Positions 26,101 to 37,180 of a stretch of DNA of 64,000 nucleotides are shown here, in pieces (positions within the stretch are counted from its first letter, which is position 1; each line of letters begins with the position of its first letter). The translations under genes were made by a program, and so were the position numbers. The notes under the pieces are model-generated. The model was not told the origin of the DNA. It saw only the letters and a list, made by a program, of their open reading frames with translations, and ran no database searches. The DNA is taken from NCBI GenBank assembly GCA_020632695.1, contig JACKFB010000002.1, positions 124,001 through 188,000 on the forward strand, read 5' to 3'. This stretch comes from Deltaproteobacteria bacterium. Its GTDB lineage: Bacteria; Myxococcota_A; UBA9042; PHBI01; JACKFB01.

Positions 26101-27215
26101 CCCCCGCTGCACTCGGCGTCGGAGGTGCAGGGCTGACAGAAGGTGCTGAACCCGACGCAGGTCAGCGGGTCGACCTGGACCTTGCCGGAGTCACACTGGT
26201 CGACGGTGCAGCTCGCCGTGCCGTCGGTGACGACGCACTTGCCGGTGCCGCCGGAGACCGCGGTGTCGCAGTTGGTGCCGCAGGTCCCGCAGTTCTCCTT
26301 GCCGTCGTAGATGCCGTCGGTCTGGAAGCCCTCGTCGGTGGTGCCGTCGCAGTTGTTGTCCTTGGTGTCGCAGATCTCGGGCGCCGGCTCGACCGCGTTG
26401 CAGACGTAGCCGAGGCTGCCCAGGCAGGTCTCGGTGCCTTCGCAGGTCCCCGCCTCGTTGGTCTTCTCGCAGGCCCTCGGGGTGTCGTGACCCTCGTCGA
26501 TGCTGCCGTTGCAGTTGTCGTCGAAGCCGTTGCAGATCTCCGCGCTGGGCACGCTCGCCGTGCAGGTGCTCCATCCCTGGGCCAGATCGCAGGTCTGGTT
26601 GCCGGTGCAGGTGCCGACCTCGTTGGTGTTCGAGCAGCTCCGTACCGTGCCCTGGTCCTCGGCGTCCCGGCAGGTGCAGCTCCCGTTGTTGGGGCGGCAC
26701 AGCTTGGTGCCGTCGACGTCCTCGCAGCCGAAGCCGGCCGGGCAGCTGTCCAGCGCCCCGCACGGGTCGAGGCAGAAGCCCTTGTCGCCGCCCGGTTCGG
26801 GGAAGAGCACGCACTTGCCGGCGTTGCAGTCCGCGTCATCCTTGCACGAGTCGCAGGCGAGCACCGGCGGCGTGCAGATGGAGAACGCGTCGGTCAGCAG
26901 CGGCACGAAGCGGCAGCGCCAGTCGCACGGACAGACGGAGCCGGTCTCACAGACGTTCGTGCAGACGCTGTTGCCGTCGGGCGTCCCGTAGCAGATGCCC
27001 GTCGGGCAGTCGTCGTTCGAGTCGCAGCTGCCAAACTCGGGCGCGGTGGCGGGCTTGCACTGCGGAGGCGTGTCCGGCGTGTCCCCGCTGTCGCCGGCAT
27101 CCGTGTCCGGCGCGGACACCTCGGAGTCGCTCGGCTCCTCGCCCACGATCTCACTGCCCGTACAGGCGCCGATGATGCTCAAGCTCGCGAGCGCGATCCA
27201 GAGTGACCGTCTCAT
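23112..27215 (-). CDS. Giant MopE-type Cys-rich lipoprotein with beta-helix and Gly-rich tail
   Basis: Surface lipoprotein of 1367 residues. The lipobox is IGAC (Cys18). Residues about 50-780 carry many Cys/Asp modules. Some are MopE-type putative metal-binding motifs (CNGFDDNCNGSIDEG, CDTKDNNCDGTTDEG, CDFADNDCDGNTDED). Between them are C-x-D-x-D-C-x-G-x-C units like those in two other proteins here. Near 830-960 a DDGNPGTRELPVKTI ... YVAEGTYDEDVLI stretch matches the start of parallel beta-helix domains. The last 350 residues are Gly/Ala-rich collagen-like tracts with scattered Cys. Such proteins are frequent in Myxococcota and related groups. Binding of copper or calcium outside the cell is the family inference. 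The ATG at 27215 has the lipobox at the right distance. Confidence 0.85.
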   Translation of the reverse strand: MRRSLWIALASLSIIGACTGSEIVGEEPSDSEVSAPDTDAGDSGDTPDTPPQCKPATAPEFGSCDSNDDCPTGICYGTPDGNSVCTNVCETGSVCPCDWRCRFVPLLTDAFSICTPPVLACDSCKDDADCNAGKCVLFPEPGGDKGFCLDPCGALDSCPAGFGCEDVDGTKLCRPNNGSCTCRDAEDQGTVRSCSNTNEVGTCTGNQTCDLAQGWSTCTASVPSAEICNGFDDNCNGSIDEGHDTPRACEKTNEAGTCEGTETCLGSLGYVCNAVEPAPEICDTKDNNCDGTTDEGFQTDGIYDGKENCGTCGTNCDTAVSGGTGKCVVTDGTASCTVDQCDSGKVQVDPLTCVGFSTFCQPCTSDAECSGGVCRSFAGGNFCTTACASAADCVSANTVCADMDDLDGEPAGTHCAPLNGTCDCNASTSGLTRPCEVTNALGTCKGSETCEPANGWVGCSAPEPAAEICDFADNDCDGNTDEDFKTDGKYASVEHCGTCNTNCDTALPTAETTQCTVPASGTPSCEVVTCPEGQVKVSPTMCGASSYCTSCTTDADCVQAKCVTIDGGGFCAPDCGSGQECPASAACGAATNVGGGAETAVCVPVTNSCDCDASKAGTIRICSKSNAFGECTGTETCTPPTGWVGCSAAVPAAEICDGFDNDCNGPSDDGLVNQPCEKTNAFGTCSGTATCKGVDGFVCDAPAPVAETCNFLDEDCDGSTDEDFKTGDLYTADTACGSCSVNCVSKPGLTNGTGVCDSADGTPSCCVGCDPGFFDVDKDCLTCECEFKSDTDLPDYLDGPTFGPNGAATFEDANCDGVDGEADNAVFVSVNTGDDGNPGTRELPVKTIGRGQSVADSTGLRDVYVAEGTYDEDVLIIGGVDIYGGFSSDFSKHNRVTHKTIIRGLPTPPSESACNGDITAHRAALTCDGITGGEVGSTIIQGFEVRGPSQDATCTNSYALYVSDCDDTVVFRSMDLRGGKGGPGRDGTQGIKGIDGAAGNTPPATAYDIGTRACDNAIHTRAGGAGGVTVCPVGDVSGGQGGEADCPKFSNSLASPPSASSAGSAGSAAPGGTAGNGGAAGWDSAFQPGVCNFCQTPVGGTSPTAGVGTNGTPGFLGDGGDGCTEAAGVVVNGHWQGLTGTAGVAGQAGSGGGGGGSGGGVEMLDTTSCVETGAAPPTGPFDWKGDDVAGPGGGGGAGGCGGQGGGEGAAGGGAFALFLNYTSEPLALPTLLNTTILLGTGGKGGAGGGGAAGGAGGSGGPGGAGGSGSLNANDPFWCARAGEEGGDGGTGGEGGGGGAGCGGVSYGIFLAGLADPTALGAALLDAANGNVFQPGGAGGPGGTGGASPTGVVSGGSGATGVKANTNF

Positions 27216-27593
27216 GGTGTTCCATCCCTTGCGGTCATCCGGCGGACCGCGCCACGCAGTCCGGGGGGGACCGCTCACGTTTCGATGCTGGGAACCTCTA
27301 CGCTATCAGCACCATCGACCCCGCCGCAACCGGCGGCACCGGGCCGCCGCGGGGTCCCCGGAGGGTCCCATTTCGACGCGTGGCGGGGGGCTGAGTCGCT
27401 GGCATCGTGCCCCTGGTGCTCGGCCGGTGCAACATCTTCCCCCCGCTTGGGCCGGGCCACCGCCCGCGCTACCATCGCCGCTGCGGCGCCCGCGGCCGCG
27501 CCCGGTCCCCTCCCTGAATAGGGGCGCAGCCACGCCGTCCCAGGCTCCGTCGCCGCCCGGCCCCGCGCCGGCGTACCCCGATTGGAGGCCGCC
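27216..27593. other. Divergent intergenic region
   Basis: A 378-base gap between the giant lipoprotein gene and the DUF3108 gene. No credible coding frame is seen; the short open frames on both strands are Pro/Arg-rich. A weak minus-strand promoter possibility is TTGCGG (27324-27329) with TAGCGT (27300-27305), 18 bases apart. GGAGG at 27584-27588 serves the plus-strand gene. Nothing else stands out. Confidence 0.45.
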
Positions 27594-28362
27594 ATGCTGA
27601 CCCCCCGACTCCTGCCCCGCCTCGCCAGCGCCGTCCCGACCCTGCTCGCGCTGGTCTGGCTGGTCGCCGCGCCGGCCGCGCGCGCCGAGACCGCCGCCGA
27701 GACGCAGGTCGAGCAGTCCTGGCGCTACGAGCTGCGAGCCCTGGGCAGCCGCGCCGGCGAGGTGGTGATGACCCTGGGCGGCCCGCGCAAGGTGGGCAGC
27801 CAGTCCCTGCGCTCGGTGCGCATCGAGGCCCGCACCGACGGGATGGCTGCGCGCCTGTTCCCCGCCGTGGCCGACGGGACCTCGTGGATCGACCGCGACT
27901 GGCTGCCGGTGCGCGCCGACTGGACCGGCTCCATCGCCGAGGACAAGCGCGAGATCCGCTACAAGTATCGCGGCAACCGTACCAAGGGCGAGTATCGGAA
28001 GGGCGGGCAGGTGCTGCTCTCCCTCGACCAGAAGCTGGCCGATCGCACCGTGGACACCGTCAGCGTGCTGACCTGGGTGATGAGCCGCGACATGACGCCC
28101 GGCGCCACCTACTCCCCGGCCCTACTTCGACGGCCGCCGCTTCTTCGACATGGTCGCCACGGTGGGCAAGGCCAAGGAGATCAACCTCCCGGTGGGCTTG
28201 CGCGAGGCCTTCCCGGTCTCCATCACCATGACCCACGGGAAGATCCGGTACCACATGGTCGTGTGGGTGGGCGCTCATGATCGCGTGCCCTACAAGACGG
28301 CCTTCGACTTCAAGCCGCTCGGCGGCCTGGAGATGGTGCTGACCAGCCTGCGGCAGGGCTGA
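27594..28362 (+). pseudogene. DUF3108 periplasmic protein, frameshifted
   Basis: Exported protein with a signal peptide (LVAAPAARAE) and a DUF3108-type body: WRYELRALGSRAGEVVMTL, then LFPAVADGTSWIDRDWLPVR and DTVSVLTWVMSRD. After GATYSPA the frame breaks. Removing one C from the run at 28120-28122 restores YFDGRRFFDMVATVGKAKE and continues cleanly to TGA at 28362. The intact protein would have about 255 residues. The ATG at 27594 follows GGAGG. Both halves match one family without a gap, so the break is a single +1 indel. That is either a sequencing or assembly error or a very recent mutation. The family function is not established; it is usually envelope-associated. Confidence 0.8.
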
Positions 28363-28566
28363 GGGCGCGCCCGCGCGCAGCCTCGAACGCGCTAAGGGCG
28401 GGTGCCTGCGTTCGGGGTGCCCGCCTTCGGACCGAGCGGCGCGCCGGCGACGCCTCCTCAGCGCCTCGTGCGCGCAGGGCGCTCGCCGCGTGTCAGGGAC
28501 CGACCCGCTCGAGTCGCTGGAAGGCCATGAGCCGGCCGCGCGACGGGAGCGCTTCGGAGCGCGACC

Positions 28567-30810
28567 TCAGGCCGGCGTGAGGTAGCGCGCGAGGATGCGC
28601 TTCTCCAGGCCCGCGGCGAAGCGAACCCGGAGGATGGCTTCGCTGCCGGCGCCGCTCAGCTCGGCGACCGTGCCCTCGCCGAAGCTCGGGTGGAACACGC
28701 GCGAGCCGGGGCCCAGCCGCACCTCGTCCTGGCTGAAGCTCTCGTAGTCGGGCATCGCGTGGGTGAAGGACGGCTCCGGCTGAGGGGCCGCCGCCGGGCG
28801 CCGCACCGGCCTCGGCGCCACCCGCGGCGCGAACCCGTCGTGGAAGCGCGTGACGTGGCGGCCGGCGTCGTCCTCCCGGATGGCGCCCGCCGGCAGGTCC
28901 CGCAAGAACGGGCTCACCATCGTCGGCAGGGTGGTCCCGAAGCGCCGCCGCAGCTCGGCGTAGGTGAGGTGCAGCACGTGCCGCGCCCGCGTGCAGGCCA
29001 CGTAGGCGAGGCGCCGCTCCTCCTCGGTGCCGCCTTCCTCCTCGGCGCTGTTGAAGTGCGGGAAGAGGCCGTCCTCGAGACCGGTGACGAAGACCACGTC
29101 GTATTCGAGGCCCTTGGCGTTGTGCGCCGACATCATCACGACCGCGTCGCTCCCCAGCTCGGCGTTGTCCACCGCGGCGACCAGCGCCACCTGCTCGAGG
29201 AAGCCCTCCAGGCGAGCGTCGCCGGTGGACTGCGCGTGCTCGGAGATCGCGTTGGCCAGCTCCTTGATGTTCTCGACCCGCGCCTCGGCCTCGGGCGAGC
29301 CGTCCGCCTTCAGGTGCGCCACCATCCGCGTCTCGTCGAGCACGGCCCCGACCACCTGCAGCGCCGAGGCCTCGGCCGCGAGGGCCATCAGCCGCTCCAT
29401 CAACGCGACGAAGGGTCGCAGCTTCTTCTGCTGCGCGTTCGTGCCGGCGGTGGACATGTGCCGGCAGGCCTCCCAGAAGCTGGTCTGGCGGTCCAGCGCG
29501 TCGTGACGGATCGCCTCCACGGTCTTCGCGCCGATGCCGCGGGTCGGCGTGTTGATGATGCGCTCGAGCGCGATGGCGTCGGCGGGGTTCACGGCCGCCC
29601 GCAGGTACGCCAGCACGTCCTTGACCTCGGCGCGTTCGTAGAAGCGCAGCCCTCCGACCACCACATAGGGCACCCGCGCGCGACGCAGCGCGTCCTCGAA
29701 GACGCGGCTCTGGGCGTGGGTGCGGTAGAAGATCGCGATCTCGCGCAGCGGGTGCTCGACGCGCAGGTCGTGGATGCGGCGCACCACGTAGTCGGCCTCG
29801 GCCTGGTCGGTGGCGGCGGCGTGCACGCGCACCGGGGGGCCGCCGTCGCGCTCGGTCCACAAGGTCTTGTCGTGGCGACCCGTGTTGCGCGCGATGAGCG
29901 AGCCGGCCACGCTCAGGATGTTGGCGCTCGACCGGTAGTTCTGCTCCAGGCGCACCACCCGGGCGCCCTCGAAGTCCTCGGCGAAGCCAAGGATGTTGGC
30001 CACCTCGGCGCCGCGCCAGCGGTAGATGCTCTGGTCGTCGTCGCCGACCACGCAGATGCGCCGCTCGTCGCCCAGGACGGCCTTCAGGAACTCGTACTGG
30101 ACGTGGTTGGTGTCCTGGAACTCGTCGACCAGGATGTAGCGCCAGCGCTGCTTGTATTCGCTGGCCACCAGCGCGTGCTCGCGCACGATGCGCAGGGGCA
30201 GCGAGAGCAGGTCACCGAAGTCCAAGGCCTTGGCCTCGCGCATCCTCATCTCGTAGCGCCGGAACACGGCCAGCCGCGGGTCGCTGGCGCCCAGCCGCTC
30301 GTGGCGCCCCAGCTCGTCGGGCCCGAAGCCGCGCTGCTTGGCCCGGTCGATGAACCCCTGCATCGTCTTGGCGTCCACCGCGCTCGTCGACAGGCCCAGC
30401 TCCTCGATGCAGCGGCCCAGCATCGCGCGCTGGTCCGCCTGGTCGTAGATCCCGAAGTGGGGATCCACGCCGACCAGCGGCCCGTGCTGGCGCAGCACGC
30501 GCACGCCGATCCGGTGGAAGGTGCCCAGCCACAGGTCCTCGGCCGCGTCGCCGAGGAGCTGCCGGCAGCGCTCGCGCATCTCGGCCGCGGCCTTGTTGGT
30601 GAAGGTGACCGCCAGGATCTCCCAGGGCCTGTAGCCCTCCTGGCGCACCAGCCACGCCACCTTGCGCGTGATGACCCGCGTCTTGCCCGAGCCCGCGCCG
30701 GCCAGCACCAGCAGGGGGCCGTCGTTGGCCAGCACGGCCTCGCGCTGCGGCGTGTTCAAGCCCGCCAGGATGTCGTCGCCCAGGCCGCGCTCGTCGGTGC
30801 CCTTGCCCAT
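28567..30810 (-). CDS. pcrA: UvrD/PcrA-type ATP-dependent DNA helicase
   Basis: Superfamily-1 3'-5' DNA helicase of 747 residues used in repair and replication restart. It has Walker A GAGSGKT, TFTNKAAAEM, Walker B DEFQDTN, GDDDQSIYRWRGA, LEQNYRSS and VMMSAHNAKGLEYDVVF, with the C-terminal VACTRAR motif. The last 55 residues form a Tudor-like tail (VFHPSFGEGTV ... ILARYLTPA) known from PcrA, where it contacts RNA polymerase. The ATG at 30810 begins just before the Q-motif region (LNTPQREAV). The open frame continues upstream only as a shadow of glmS. It is 80 bases downstream of glmS on the same strand. Confidence 0.93.
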   Translation of the reverse strand: MGKGTDERGLGDDILAGLNTPQREAVLANDGPLLVLAGAGSGKTRVITRKVAWLVRQEGYRPWEILAVTFTNKAAAEMRERCRQLLGDAAEDLWLGTFHRIGVRVLRQHGPLVGVDPHFGIYDQADQRAMLGRCIEELGLSTSAVDAKTMQGFIDRAKQRGFGPDELGRHERLGASDPRLAVFRRYEMRMREAKALDFGDLLSLPLRIVREHALVASEYKQRWRYILVDEFQDTNHVQYEFLKAVLGDERRICVVGDDDQSIYRWRGAEVANILGFAEDFEGARVVRLEQNYRSSANILSVAGSLIARNTGRHDKTLWTERDGGPPVRVHAAATDQAEADYVVRRIHDLRVEHPLREIAIFYRTHAQSRVFEDALRRARVPYVVVGGLRFYERAEVKDVLAYLRAAVNPADAIALERIINTPTRGIGAKTVEAIRHDALDRQTSFWEACRHMSTAGTNAQQKKLRPFVALMERLMALAAEASALQVVGAVLDETRMVAHLKADGSPEAEARVENIKELANAISEHAQSTGDARLEGFLEQVALVAAVDNAELGSDAVVMMSAHNAKGLEYDVVFVTGLEDGLFPHFNSAEEEGGTEEERRLAYVACTRARHVLHLTYAELRRRFGTTLPTMVSPFLRDLPAGAIREDDAGRHVTRFHDGFAPRVAPRPVRRPAAAPQPEPSFTHAMPDYESFSQDEVRLGPGSRVFHPSFGEGTVAELSGAGSEAILRVRFAAGLEKRILARYLTPA

Positions 30811-30890
30811 GACCGGGGACCCTCGCAGCCGCCTCGGCCCACCGTCAAGGGCGGTGTCGCCCCGGGCGGCATCTCCGGTCTGGCGCGCCC

Positions 30891-32723
<1,833 letters not shown>

Positions 32724-32740
32724 GGCGCCCTCCTGGGACC

Positions 32741-34186
32741 CTAGCCCTGGTCCGATCGACTCTTCGCGCGCTTCGCCGCCTCTCGCGGGCGACGGTGCCG
32801 CTCGTCGTAGCCTTCGTGCACGGTCTGGGCCACTCGACTCAAGACCAGCGCCCCCTCGGGCACGTCGCGGGTCACGGTGGTGCCGGCGGCCACGGTGGCG
32901 CGCCGGCCCAGGCGGACCGGCGCCACGAGCTGCGTGTCGGAGCCGATGAAGACCTCGTCCTCGATGATGGTTCGGTGCTTGTCCACGCCATCGTAGTTGC
33001 AGGTGATCGTCCCAGCGCCCACGTTGACCCCGTGCCCTACGGCACAATCGCCCAGATAGCTGAGGTGATTCACCTTGGTGCCCTCGCCGAGCACGGTGTT
33101 CTTCATCTCGACGAAGTTGCCGGCCTTGGCGGCGGCGCCCATCACGGTGCCGGGGCGCAGGTGGGTGAAGGGGCCGGCGGTGGCTCGCGGCCCGACGTGC
33201 GCGTTCTCGGCGACCACGTAGGGCAGCAGGTGCGCGCCGTCGTCGATGAGCACGTCCCGCAGCACGCAGCCGGCCTCGATGCGCACGTGGGCGCCGATGC
33301 GGGTGCTGCCGAGGAGCTGGACGCCGGGCCCGATGACCGTGTCCCGGCCCACCTCGACCGGACCCTCGACCCGGATCGAGTGCGGCGCCTGGAGCGTCAC
33401 CCCCGACTCCATCAGCCGCCGCCGCCGGTCGACCAGCATGGCCTCCTCGAGCTCGGCGAGCTGGGCGCGGGTATTGATGCCCGACACCCGCCACGGCTCG
33501 CCGAGGCGGTGCGCCATCACCCGATGGCCGGCCTGGGAGGTCAGCTCGACCACGTCGGTGAGGTAGACCTCGCCCTGGGCGTTGTCGCTGCCGATCCGCG
33601 ACAGGGCGTCGAGCAGGAGCCCGCGCTCGACGACGTAGATGCCGGCGTTCACCTCGTCGATGCCGCGCTCGGTCTCGCTGGCGTCGCGGTGCTCGACGAT
33701 GCGCTGCACCGCGCCGTCGGCGCCGCGCACGATGCGCCCGTAGCCGGTAGGGTCGGCCAGCGTGAAGCTCAGCACCGTCAGGGCCGCTCCGTTCGAGCGA
33801 TGCGCCTCGAGCAGCCCGCGCAGCGTGTCCGCGTCGAGCGCCGGCGTGTCGCCGCACAGGATCATCACCTCGGTGCAGCCGGCCGTGGCGTCCTCGGCGG
33901 CGCGCACGGCGTCTCCGGTGCCCCGCGGCTCCGCCTGGACGCTGTACTGGATCGCGCGCCCCGGCAGCGCCTGCTCCAGGGCATCGCGCACCGGCTGCCC
34001 GTCGGGGCCGACCACGACCGCGACGCGCCGCGCGCCCGCCTCGAGCGCCGCCTCCACCGGCCAGGCGACCATGGTGCGCCCCAACACCGGGTGCAGCACC
34101 TTCACGCGCTCCGACCGCATCCGCGTGCCGCGCCCGGCGGCCAGCACCACCGCGACCAGCCCCCCACCTTCTTCCATCGCGTCCAT
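32741..34186 (-). CDS. glmU: Bifunctional GlmU: GlcNAc-1-P uridyltransferase / GlcN-1-P acetyltransferase
   Basis: Bifunctional enzyme of 481 residues that acetylates glucosamine-1-phosphate and converts it to UDP-GlcNAc. The N-terminal nucleotidyltransferase has LAAGRGTRMRSERVKVLHP, then QAEPRGTGDAV and GDTP. The C-terminal half is a left-handed beta-helix of hexapeptide repeats with THLRPG, KAGNFVEMKN and AGTITCNYDG, the acetyltransferase signature. The ATG at 34186 follows GGAGGG. An Arg/Lys-rich tail is longer than in E. coli. It is the first gene of glmU-glmS, followed by pcrA. The phosphoglucosamine mutase glmM is not in the window. Confidence 0.96.
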   Translation of the reverse strand: MDAMEEGGGLVAVVLAAGRGTRMRSERVKVLHPVLGRTMVAWPVEAALEAGARRVAVVVGPDGQPVRDALEQALPGRAIQYSVQAEPRGTGDAVRAAEDATAGCTEVMILCGDTPALDADTLRGLLEAHRSNGAALTVLSFTLADPTGYGRIVRGADGAVQRIVEHRDASETERGIDEVNAGIYVVERGLLLDALSRIGSDNAQGEVYLTDVVELTSQAGHRVMAHRLGEPWRVSGINTRAQLAELEEAMLVDRRRRLMESGVTLQAPHSIRVEGPVEVGRDTVIGPGVQLLGSTRIGAHVRIEAGCVLRDVLIDDGAHLLPYVVAENAHVGPRATAGPFTHLRPGTVMGAAAKAGNFVEMKNTVLGEGTKVNHLSYLGDCAVGHGVNVGAGTITCNYDGVDKHRTIIEDEVFIGSDTQLVAPVRLGRRATVAAGTTVTRDVPEGALVLSRVAQTVHEGYDERHRRPREAAKRAKSRSDQG

Positions 34187-34385
34187 CGTCCCTCCAGGCC
34201 GCGCATCGTAGTCGCATGCTCGTCGCGCCGCCATCATGCAACGGTCGCCGCGGCCCCGGACTGGAGCGCCTTCCGCACCCGCGCGCCGCCCGCCGCGCGT
34301 GTCCTTGGCTCGGCGGTGCGGTCCGGTGTACAAGCCGCCTGAGGGTGCGGCGACTCGCGCGCACCGCCGACGACGCGAGGAGACC

Positions 34386-35321
34386 ATGGTCACGAAGGCC
34401 GATACCATCTGGTTCGATGGCGAGCTGCGCCCGTGGGACAGCGCCAACGTCCACATCCTGACCCACACGCTGCACTACGGGCTGGGCGTGTTCGAAGGGA
34501 TCCGCGTCTACCGCCGCGCCGACGGGCAGAGCGCGGTGTTCCGCCTGCGCGAGCACATCGAGCGCCTGGTCGACGGCGCGCGCATGATGACGATCCCGGT
34601 GCGCTACTCGGTGGACGAGCTGATGGCGGCCTGCGTCGAGACCTGCCGCAGCAACGGCCTGGCCGAGTGCTACGTGCGGCCCATCGCCTTCATCGGCGAG
34701 GGCGCCATGGGCGTCGCGGCCATGGAGAACCCGACGCACGTGGCCATCGCCGCCTGGCCGTGGGGCGCCTACCTGGGCGACGAGGGGCTGGCGCGCGGGG
34801 TGCGGCTGAAGACGTCCACCTTCGTCCGCCCGCACATCAACAGCCAGCTCCACAAGGGCAAGGTGTGCGGCCACTACGTCAACTCGATCCTGGCCAAGCG
34901 CGAGGCGCTGCTCGACGGCTACGACGAGGCGCTGATGCTGGACACCCAGGGCTACGTGAGCGAGGCCAGCGGCGAGAACATCTTCTGTGTGCGGCGCGGC
35001 GAGATCTACACGCCGCCCTACGGCTCGGCGATCCTCGGCGGCATCACGCGCCACACGCTGCTGACGCTGGCCGGCGAGGCGGGGCTGCGGGTCCGTGAGG
35101 AGCCCCTGACGCGCGACATGCTCTATCTCGCCGACGAGGTGTTCATGTGCGGCACGGCCGCCGAGGTGACGCCTGTGCGGGAGCTGGACCGGCGGGTCAT
35201 CGGCTCGGGCTCGCGCGGGCCGGTGACCGAGACGCTGCAGGCGCGCTACTTCGACGTGGTCAAGGGCAGCGACGACAGCCACCCGCAGTGGTTCACCCGC
35301 TTCGAGGTCGCCGGCCGGTGA
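34386..35321 (+). CDS. ilvE: Branched-chain amino acid aminotransferase
   Basis: PLP-dependent class-IV aminotransferase of 311 residues, final step of Val/Leu/Ile synthesis. Family motifs are HTLHYGLGVFEGIR, RLREHIERL, the PLP lysine K159 in HKGKVCGHYVNS, and the cofactor-binding EASGENIF. VFMCGTAAEVTPV near the C-terminus is typical of bacterial IlvE. The ATG at 34386 follows GAGGAG. It diverges from glmU, and a PLP-enzyme gene follows after 13 bases, probably in the same transcript. Confusion with D-amino-acid aminotransferase is unlikely, given the length and the GVFEGIR motif. Confidence 0.94.
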   Translation: MVTKADTIWFDGELRPWDSANVHILTHTLHYGLGVFEGIRVYRRADGQSAVFRLREHIERLVDGARMMTIPVRYSVDELMAACVETCRSNGLAECYVRPIAFIGEGAMGVAAMENPTHVAIAAWPWGAYLGDEGLARGVRLKTSTFVRPHINSQLHKGKVCGHYVNSILAKREALLDGYDEALMLDTQGYVSEASGENIFCVRRGEIYTPPYGSAILGGITRHTLLTLAGEAGLRVREEPLTRDMLYLADEVFMCGTAAEVTPVRELDRRVIGSGSRGPVTETLQARYFDVVKGSDDSHPQWFTRFEVAGR

Positions 35322-35334
35322 GCCCCGCGGCGCC

Positions 35335-36585
35335 ATGGGCTCCCCGGGCGGCGCGATGACCGCGACGGCGGGGCAGGCCCGCGCCGACTGGGAGCGCTGG
35401 CGCCGCGTGCTGCGCGACGAGGCGCTGCCCGCGGCGGTGCTGGACCTCGACGCGGTGGACCGCAACCTGGCGATCCTGCTGGGGCACATGGGCGGCGCGC
35501 CCATCACGATGCGCCCCGCGTCGAAGTCGGTGCGGGTGCCGTGGCTGCTGCGCCACATCCTGGAGGCAGGCCAGGGGCGGCTGCGCGGGCTGATGACCTA
35601 CGCCGCCGGCGAGACGGAGCTGCTGGCCGACCAGGGCTTCGACGACCTGCTGCTGGCCTACCCGGTGGGGCGGCGCGCCGACGCCGACCGGCTGGCCCGG
35701 CTCGCGGCGCGCGGGGTGACGGTGCGGGTGGCCATCGACCACGCGGACCACGTGCGGTTGCTGGAGGCGGCCGCCGCCGACGCGGGCACGACCCTGGCGG
35801 TGTGCATCGACGTGGACGTGTCCTGGCGGCCGCTGGGCGGCCGGGCGCATCTGGGAGTGCGCCGCAGCCCCATCCGCAGCGCCGCCGACGCCGTGGCCCT
35901 GGGGCGACACGTCGCCGCCGCGCCGCACCTGCGCCTGGACTCGGTGCTGGCCTACGAGGCGCAGGTCGCAGGCATCCGCGAGCGCAACCCGGGGAGCCGG
36001 CACCTGGACCCGGTGCGCCGGCTCATCAAGGCGCGATCGGTACCGCTGGCGGCCTCGCGGCGCGCCGAGGTGGTCGCCGCCCTCCGCGCCGATGGCCACG
36101 CCATCGAGCTGGTCAACGGCGGCGGCACCGGCAGCGTCGCCAGCACCAGCCGCGACCCGACGGTGACCGAGCTGACGGCGGGCTCGGGGCTGGTGTGCTC
36201 GCACCTCTTCGACGGCTACCGCGGGCTGCCGCTGGAGCCGGCGCTGTGGTTCGCCCTGGCGGTGGTGCGGCGCTCGGATCCCGACCACGTCACCTGCGGG
36301 GGCGGCGGCTACGTCGCCTCGGGGCCGGCGGGGGCCGATCGGCTGCCCGTGGTGGACCTGCCGCCGGGGCTGGAGCCCCTGCCCATGGAGGGCTTCGGCG
36401 AGGTCCAGACCCCCTTCCGGCTGGGTCCGGGGGCGCCGCCGCTGGAGCTGGGAGACCCGGTGCTGTGCCGCCACGCCAAGGCGGGAGAGCTGGCCGAGCG
36501 CTTCAGTGAGTACCTGATCGTGCGCGGGGAGGAGATCGTCGACAGGGCGCCCACGCTGCGCGGACAGGGGGGATGCTTTCTCTGA
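35335..36585 (+). CDS. D-threonine aldolase / D-serine dehydratase-type PLP enzyme
   Basis: Fold-III (alanine-racemase-like) PLP enzyme of up to 416 residues, likely cleaving or deaminating a D-3-hydroxyamino acid. The N-terminal barrel carries the PLP lysine in MRPASKSVRVPWLL. The C-terminal D-serine-dehydratase-like domain ends in VLCRHAKAGEL, whose His (and Cys) are metal-ligand positions in this family. VNGGGTGS and CGGGGYVASG contact phosphate in relatives. Start could be ATG 35335 or 35356; neither has a good ribosome site, so coupling to ilvE is likely. The exact reaction is not resolved: the same architecture is annotated as amino acid deaminase/aldolase. It stops where the repeat region begins. 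Confidence 0.82.
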   Translation: MGSPGGAMTATAGQARADWERWRRVLRDEALPAAVLDLDAVDRNLAILLGHMGGAPITMRPASKSVRVPWLLRHILEAGQGRLRGLMTYAAGETELLADQGFDDLLLAYPVGRRADADRLARLAARGVTVRVAIDHADHVRLLEAAAADAGTTLAVCIDVDVSWRPLGGRAHLGVRRSPIRSAADAVALGRHVAAAPHLRLDSVLAYEAQVAGIRERNPGSRHLDPVRRLIKARSVPLAASRRAEVVAALRADGHAIELVNGGGTGSVASTSRDPTVTELTAGSGLVCSHLFDGYRGLPLEPALWFALAVVRRSDPDHVTCGGGGYVASGPAGADRLPVVDLPPGLEPLPMEGFGEVQTPFRLGPGAPPLELGDPVLCRHAKAGELAERFSEYLIVRGEEIVDRAPTLRGQGGCFL

Positions 36586-36591
36586 GGCGGT

Positions 36592-37108
<517 letters not shown>

Positions 37109-37150
37109 CGGTGGATGGGGGTGGGTTGGGGTTGGAGCTTTGGGCCGAGG

Positions 37151-37180
37151 GATAATTGTGTGTATCTGGGTGATATTATC
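37151..37180. repeat. AT-rich inverted repeat
   Basis: GATAAT at 37151-37156 and ATTATC at 37175-37180 are perfect inverted copies around an 18-base centre. The surrounding 40 bases are among the most AT-rich of the window. It could be a protein-binding site or a promoter region for the gene at 37492, but no well-spaced -35/-10 pair is clear. Confidence 0.4.

Noticed and set aside
23814..27206. A 1130-codon plus-strand frame opposite the MopE-type gene
   Set aside because: Composition is Ala/Val/Gly/Arg-rich without motifs, and the opposite strand has a lipobox, MopE motifs and a good start.
28363..28566. Intrinsic terminators between the convergent DUF3108 and pcrA genes
   Set aside because: Only short imperfect stems of 5-6 bp were seen, with no T-run, so none is listed as a feature.
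32724..32740. glmS ribozyme upstream of glmS
   Set aside because: Only 17 bases separate glmU and glmS, far too few for the ribozyme.
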